DNA from: Legionella genomosp. 1
Lineage (GTDB): Bacteria > Pseudomonadota > Gammaproteobacteria > Legionellales > Legionellaceae
DNA: 10,294 nt
Assembly: GCA_945867185.1 (NCBI GenBank)
Contig: CAMBHM010000036.1
Location: 1 to 10,294 of the forward strand
Direction of reading: 5' to 3'
The position numbers and the translations under genes are program-made. This document shows positions 6,837 to 10,294 of this stretch, piece after piece. The notes beneath the pieces were generated by a model that was given only the letters and a program-made list of their open reading frames with translations, made no database searches and had not been told where the DNA came from. Every line of letters begins with the position of its first letter. Position 1 is the first letter of the stretch.

Positions 6837-6949
6837 CGAAAAACAGTGTCAGAGCTACGCGAGCCCGCTTCTAATTGTCTTATAGTTAGAATAATGTCAC
6901 ACCGGTATAAATGCATTCGCCCAGAATCTCTGCATCGTGACTCAGTAGT

Positions 6950-6979
6950 TTTACTTTTGTGCTACTTTTGTGCTACAAT
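6950..6979 (+). promoter_or_regulatory. Promoter of the J-domain gene
   Basis: TACAAT (6974-6979) matches the -10 consensus at 5 of 6 positions and carries the extended TGC just upstream (6971-6973). TTTACT (6950-6955) is a 4 of 6 -35 match at 18-base spacing. The expected transcript start near 6986 leaves a leader of about 20 bases before ATG 7007, with only GCGAG as a weak ribosome site. Confidence 0.5.
6953..6974 (+). repeat. Exact 11-bp tandem direct repeat inside the promoter
   Basis: ACTTTTGTGCT occurs twice without a gap (6953-6963 and 6964-6974), filling the -35 to -10 spacer and ending on the first base of the -10. The period of 11 bp is about one helical turn, as in OmpR-family direct-repeat sites; a chance slippage duplication is the simpler alternative. 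Confidence 0.7.
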
Positions 6980-7006
6980 TAAATATTTTTTATCGCGAGC
7001 TGTGTT

Positions 7007-10000
7007 ATGTCTATATCAAGAAGCGAAGTACTCAAACAAATCGCAGGAGAACTGGTTCATTGGAAGAAGCTAGGTTTAACGCCAGCAGTTATTTTTGATA
7101 ATCCAACATCGAGAGCGCTGATGATGAGACGATACAGAGATTTATCATCAGTTCTGCATCCAGATAAAGTGCCTGAGGAGTTGAGGGTTCTTACAGCAGA
7201 TGCATTTAAAGTGATAAAGGACGCCTATGATTACATGATAGCTACATATTTGCCTAATAGATTTGCTCAAGAGGAAGGAAAAGTTGCTACTTGTTTTGGC
7301 AAAGAGGGGAGGGGGTCTAATAGACCTTATTTTGCTATGATCCCTTATCTGATAGGGTTTATCTATGAGAATAAGAACTTTGAAACAATCACTGAGGAAG
7401 AACAGCGCCTCAGAGTGATCGCAGTGGAGCGAGTTCAGGCTTTACCAGAGTCGTTGGTAAGCTTAATAGAGTTGGCCGTTGAAGGGAAAAATAGGGGAGC
7501 TATTGGTTTTTTTATTCAAACAAGAACTGGAAGGTCTGTTCTTCAAACCATATCTCTGACGGCATTGGATCGCTTTATAGATATTTTTCCGTTGCTTCCT
7601 GTAGAAGAGCAAGATCGATTATTAGCACAAAAAGAAGTTGATAATTTAATCTATCACCCCGTACCGGTATTTGATCGGCTGATGCCCGCTCTTTCTTTTA
7701 AGCAACGCGAGTACTTATTTCAAAAAAGTCTCAAATTTCGGACGCTTATATTGAGAGAGAAACAGACCCATCAAAGGGCCCTCGAACTATTAGGTGTTTC
7801 GGTCGCCTGTTTTAAAAAATTTTATTTCAAACAAGATGCAGCGAGGCAGACGATGCGGGCTCTTGTAAAAGAGATTATTGAGAATGACGCCTGGGTTATG
7901 AGTGAAAAAATCCACTTGTTGTTCGCTGTGAAAAACTTTGTTCAAGCACCGTCGGTGGGGAAGATGAGGGAAGTGGAGACTAAGTTGAGATGGGAATTGA
8001 ATCAGGCGGTTACTCGATTAGATGACAACCGCTCAATTATTCTGCGAATAATCTATAAATTACTCCGTTTTCTCGGATGGTTAAAAGATCCCTTGATCGA
8101 GAAGACCAAGCAACTCATAAACGGTTATTCGAGTGGACAGATTCAATTTGATGAATGTGTTGAATCATCCCTTGGTGTTGTGCTTGAGCCGATCATACCA
8201 AACAGAATAAGCAGTGCAATGGCGATGGCTCTAGCGAGAGAAGAGTATGCAACATTTTGGAATGCATTGGATTCATCTGATTGTCTAGCTATTCTTCAGT
8301 CACCCCCAGGAATAGCTAGTTTATTGGAGAAGAAGACGCCAGAATTACAAGAGCTCATATGGATGGGTTTAGGTCAAAAATGGGATGCTTGGCGTTCCAA
8401 TGAGAGGATTTTGGTGCGTATTTTACAGGCTCTACCTGAAGCGAGCTATCCCTCCTTTCTAAAAGTTGTCAATATCCAAAATTTTGCGGTATTACTCAAT
8501 GTCTTTGCAACTGTTGCACGCAGCCCATCGTTTTCTGAAATTCAAAAAAAGCATGTTTTTGTGTATGGAGTACAACATTTTAATACAGAGGCCGTACTGA
8601 GTTTATTAAAAAGGCTACCTCATAGTAAGCTGAGCGATTATTTGAAAATAGGTAAAGAGAGTCGGTCAACTTTGTTAACAGAGATGCTAAGTTGCGATCA
8701 CATTGGAGTGACGCTTAATTTATTTGGATCAGGCGCTCGTGATTATGTGAATCTCGTCGAGATGCTCGGTAAGCCGTTGATAATTGAAACCCCTGTCCTT
8801 CTTTATAACTTATTCAACGCAATTGAGATCGCTGAATTCCCTCTGTTTATTCGAGCTCTCGGGTATCAAGAAAAAGGGCCAGATGGAAGACAAGTGACAG
8901 TAACTGGTTTGGCAGCCTTATTGAAGTTGCAAGATCGCCTCGCCTATATTATCAATCGACTGTCGGGTCTTAAACAAGAAAAATTGATTGATGTTGCTAT
9001 TCAATTGGAATTGCCCTTTTTGCTGACAATGATGTCAAAATTGGAGCCGTGTGGGATAAAACTTGCATTGATACAGAGGCATGATCGAGTACAAAGCTCG
9101 ACGCTACGAGAACAAATTATTCGAAGTATGGGCTCCCAAGATGATTATTTTGTGCGTTTTATGAGAGCATTTAGTGCGGATAGCTTCAAAGAAGGATGTC
9201 GTTATATTGGAACACCAAGAATAGCGCAGGAGCTATCACGTATTCTACCGTTCTTGGAACCAACCGTGTATCCCGCACTCATTGAGAGTCTTGATCGGCA
9301 AACAATGTTCAGGAATAGACGTCTTTCTACCTTGTTGCTTGATATGTTTCAGAAAGAGGATGTATGTGTCGCTTGGATAGGAGCATGTCGACTGACAGTA
9401 AAAGAAGTCGTGGTGCTATTACCTGAATTCCCCGTTGACAATCGGTTGAAAATATTACACTTTATACAAAAAACAAACCATACGTTTTTGCAGGACCTGT
9501 CCATTGGGAATAAAATACAGGGTGTTATTGATCTATTAAGCGAGCGAGATCAAGGTACATTTTTAAATCAGTTTTCCTTAGACACGCGGTGGGAACCATT
9601 GATCGGTATCATGCCACCCTTAAAACGAAAGAGTTGTTTTATTTGTTTGGTTCGTTATACGAATGGATTATTACCTGATGAAACAGAAGCTATATGTTCG
9701 CTTATACCATTGATCACCACCCTTTATAGAAAGAGTAAGCTTAGTCTCGAGGAGATTGTTGCCCTCAAACCAACACAGTTGTCGAACACGATAAAGCGAC
9801 TGTGTTCTCAGTTCGTTGACGAGGTTGTTCCAGGATTAGTGCAGGATTGCAGGGAGCTGAAACGTCAGGCCGAACAATTATTTAAGTCTCACTCTGATGG
9901 GTGCCGACAGCCTATTTTGCTGGGCCTTCAGACTAAAAGCAAGCTGAGTTTTTTCTCGGCGGACGGATTGATTCCGAAGTATAAAAATGCGTTTTTAGTG

Positions 10001-10294
10001 GTTCAAGAAAACATTGCACGGTTGTTTGCAGAGGTAGCACAAGCGAAAACGTTCATTACAGAAGGACGCACGAGGGGTATCGTTAGAATATCATCGCTTG
10101 AACTAGAGGATCCCATATTAAAAGAGCTGGAGCCTCTCATCCTTGAAATGGATATCTATATGAGAGAAAATGCAACGATACTTGCAACGATGACCGTCTT
10201 GCAGGAGTCTTCCAAAGGACCTATCAATTGCTTGGAATTTGTTCGTGGTTTTTTGATGAACCTGCGCCAATGTTTATCTGCATCACTGCCGACC
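7007..10294 (+). CDS. J-domain protein with long alpha-helical repeat body, 3' end outside window
   Basis: The frame is open without a stop for 1096 codons to the last base, so the C-terminus is missing. ATG 7007 is the only possible start: an in-frame TAA lies at 6980-6982 and no ATG, GTG or TTG lies between. Residues about 18-80 form a J-domain: helix II SRALMMRRYRDLSSVL (35-50), the HPD motif at 51-53 and helix III with ADAFKVIKDAYDYM. J-domains stimulate the ATPase of Hsp70 chaperones. The remaining 1000 residues lack the Gly/Phe linker and zinc fingers of DnaJ, so this is not DnaJ or CbpA, and DjlA-like membrane anchoring is absent. The body is Leu-rich and helical with a recurring [hydrophobic]-LP-x(3-5)-[hydrophobic] motif near residues 147, 195, 224, 476, 537, 747, 805 and 868. 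The gene has its own promoter. Function unknown; it could bring an Hsp70, bacterial or host, to a target bound by the solenoid. Confidence 0.85.
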   Translation, partial: MSISRSEVLKQIAGELVHWKKLGLTPAVIFDNPTSRALMMRRYRDLSSVLHPDKVPEELRVLTADAFKVIKDAYDYMIATYLPNRFAQEEGKVATCFGKEGRGSNRPYFAMIPYLIGFIYENKNFETITEEEQRLRVIAVERVQALPESLVSLIELAVEGKNRGAIGFFIQTRTGRSVLQTISLTALDRFIDIFPLLPVEEQDRLLAQKEVDNLIYHPVPVFDRLMPALSFKQREYLFQKSLKFRTLILREKQTHQRALELLGVSVACFKKFYFKQDAARQTMRALVKEIIENDAWVMSEKIHLLFAVKNFVQAPSVGKMREVETKLRWELNQAVTRLDDNRSIILRIIYKLLRFLGWLKDPLIEKTKQLINGYSSGQIQFDECVESSLGVVLEPIIPNRISSAMAMALAREEYATFWNALDSSDCLAILQSPPGIASLLEKKTPELQELIWMGLGQKWDAWRSNERILVRILQALPEASYPSFLKVVNIQNFAVLLNVFATVARSPSFSEIQKKHVFVYGVQHFNTEAVLSLLKRLPHSKLSDYLKIGKESRSTLLTEMLSCDHIGVTLNLFGSGARDYVNLVEMLGKPLIIETPVLLYNLFNAIEIAEFPLFIRALGYQEKGPDGRQVTVTGLAALLKLQDRLAYIINRLSGLKQEKLIDVAIQLELPFLLTMMSKLEPCGIKLALIQRHDRVQSSTLREQIIRSMGSQDDYFVRFMRAFSADSFKEGCRYIGTPRIAQELSRILPFLEPTVYPALIESLDRQTMFRNRRLSTLLLDMFQKEDVCVAWIGACRLTVKEVVVLLPEFPVDNRLKILHFIQKTNHTFLQDLSIGNKIQGVIDLLSERDQGTFLNQFSLDTRWEPLIGIMPPLKRKSCFICLVRYTNGLLPDETEAICSLIPLITTLYRKSKLSLEEIVALKPTQLSNTIKRLCSQFVDEVVPGLVQDCRELKRQAEQLFKSHSDGCRQPILLGLQTKSKLSFFSADGLIPKYKNAFLVVQENIARLFAEVAQAKTFITEGRTRGIVRISSLELEDPILKELEPLILEMDIYMRENATILATMTVLQESSKGPINCLEFVRGFLMNLRQCLSASLPT

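Noticed and set aside
6838..6900. Possible tRNA or small RNA in the gap before the J-domain gene
   Set aside because: I saw no GGTTCGAATC-like T-arm, no acceptor stem pairing and no terminator.
6782..7006. PmrA-like box for the J-domain gene
   Set aside because: No YTTAAK pair with 5-base spacing was found; the nearest AT-rich matches lack the TTAA cores.
6846..7073. A 75-codon plus-strand ORF starting at GTG 6846
   Set aside because: It overlaps the promoter and the 5' end of the J-domain gene in another frame, has no Shine-Dalgarno, and has a composition unlike its neighbours.

Overview
The window looks like a gammaproteobacterial chromosome, most likely of the Legionellales (the Legionella, Coxiella or Berkiella kind). 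Three housekeeping genes, guaA, tadA and glnD, are typical of that class. The rest holds large, helix-rich, multidomain proteins with eukaryote-like or host-interaction-type domains, and one intergenic region carries a PmrA-like box. The lineage is inferred from gene content and protein style, because no database search could be run.

Layout: positions 1-384 are the 3' end of guaA (GMP synthase). After a 3-base gap comes tadA (388-837), the tRNA adenosine deaminase that makes inosine 34. The convergent gene glnD (821-3421, minus strand) overlaps the tadA end by 17 bases and encodes the uridylyltransferase/uridylyl-removing enzyme of the PII nitrogen system. The 109-base region 3422-3530 is divergent. 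It holds a perfect 9+3+9 palindrome that also matches the PmrA box pattern YTTAAK-N5-YTTAAK at 11 of 12 positions, a -10 element (TATAGT), and an unusual seven-G Shine-Dalgarno. To the right, 3531-4061 encodes a 176-residue orphan with a hydrophobic segment and a Cys/Gly/His-rich tail (nine consecutive Gly, then HYHGHR).

Eight bases later begins a 903-residue protein (4070-6781). It appears to have an N-terminal permuted papain-like (NlpC/P60, YiiX-type) domain and a C-terminal transglutaminase-like domain, with about 550 uncharacterised residues between. The non-coding stretch 6782-7006 contains a cluster of palindromes just after the stop codon and then a promoter with an exact 11-bp tandem repeat. 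The last gene starts at 7007 and stays open to the window end (at least 1096 codons). It begins with a J-domain (HPD motif) and continues as a long alpha-helical protein with degenerate repeats of about 60 residues.

How the parts relate: guaA and tadA look co-transcribed, and glnD is an independent unit. The 3531 and 4070 genes look like one operon under the palindromic box. The J-domain gene has its own promoter. The three right-hand genes form a plausible accessory cluster of secreted or host-directed proteins: a double cysteine-hydrolase-fold protein, a Gly/His-tailed companion, and an Hsp70-recruiting solenoid. The effector role is inference; no secretion signal was demonstrated.
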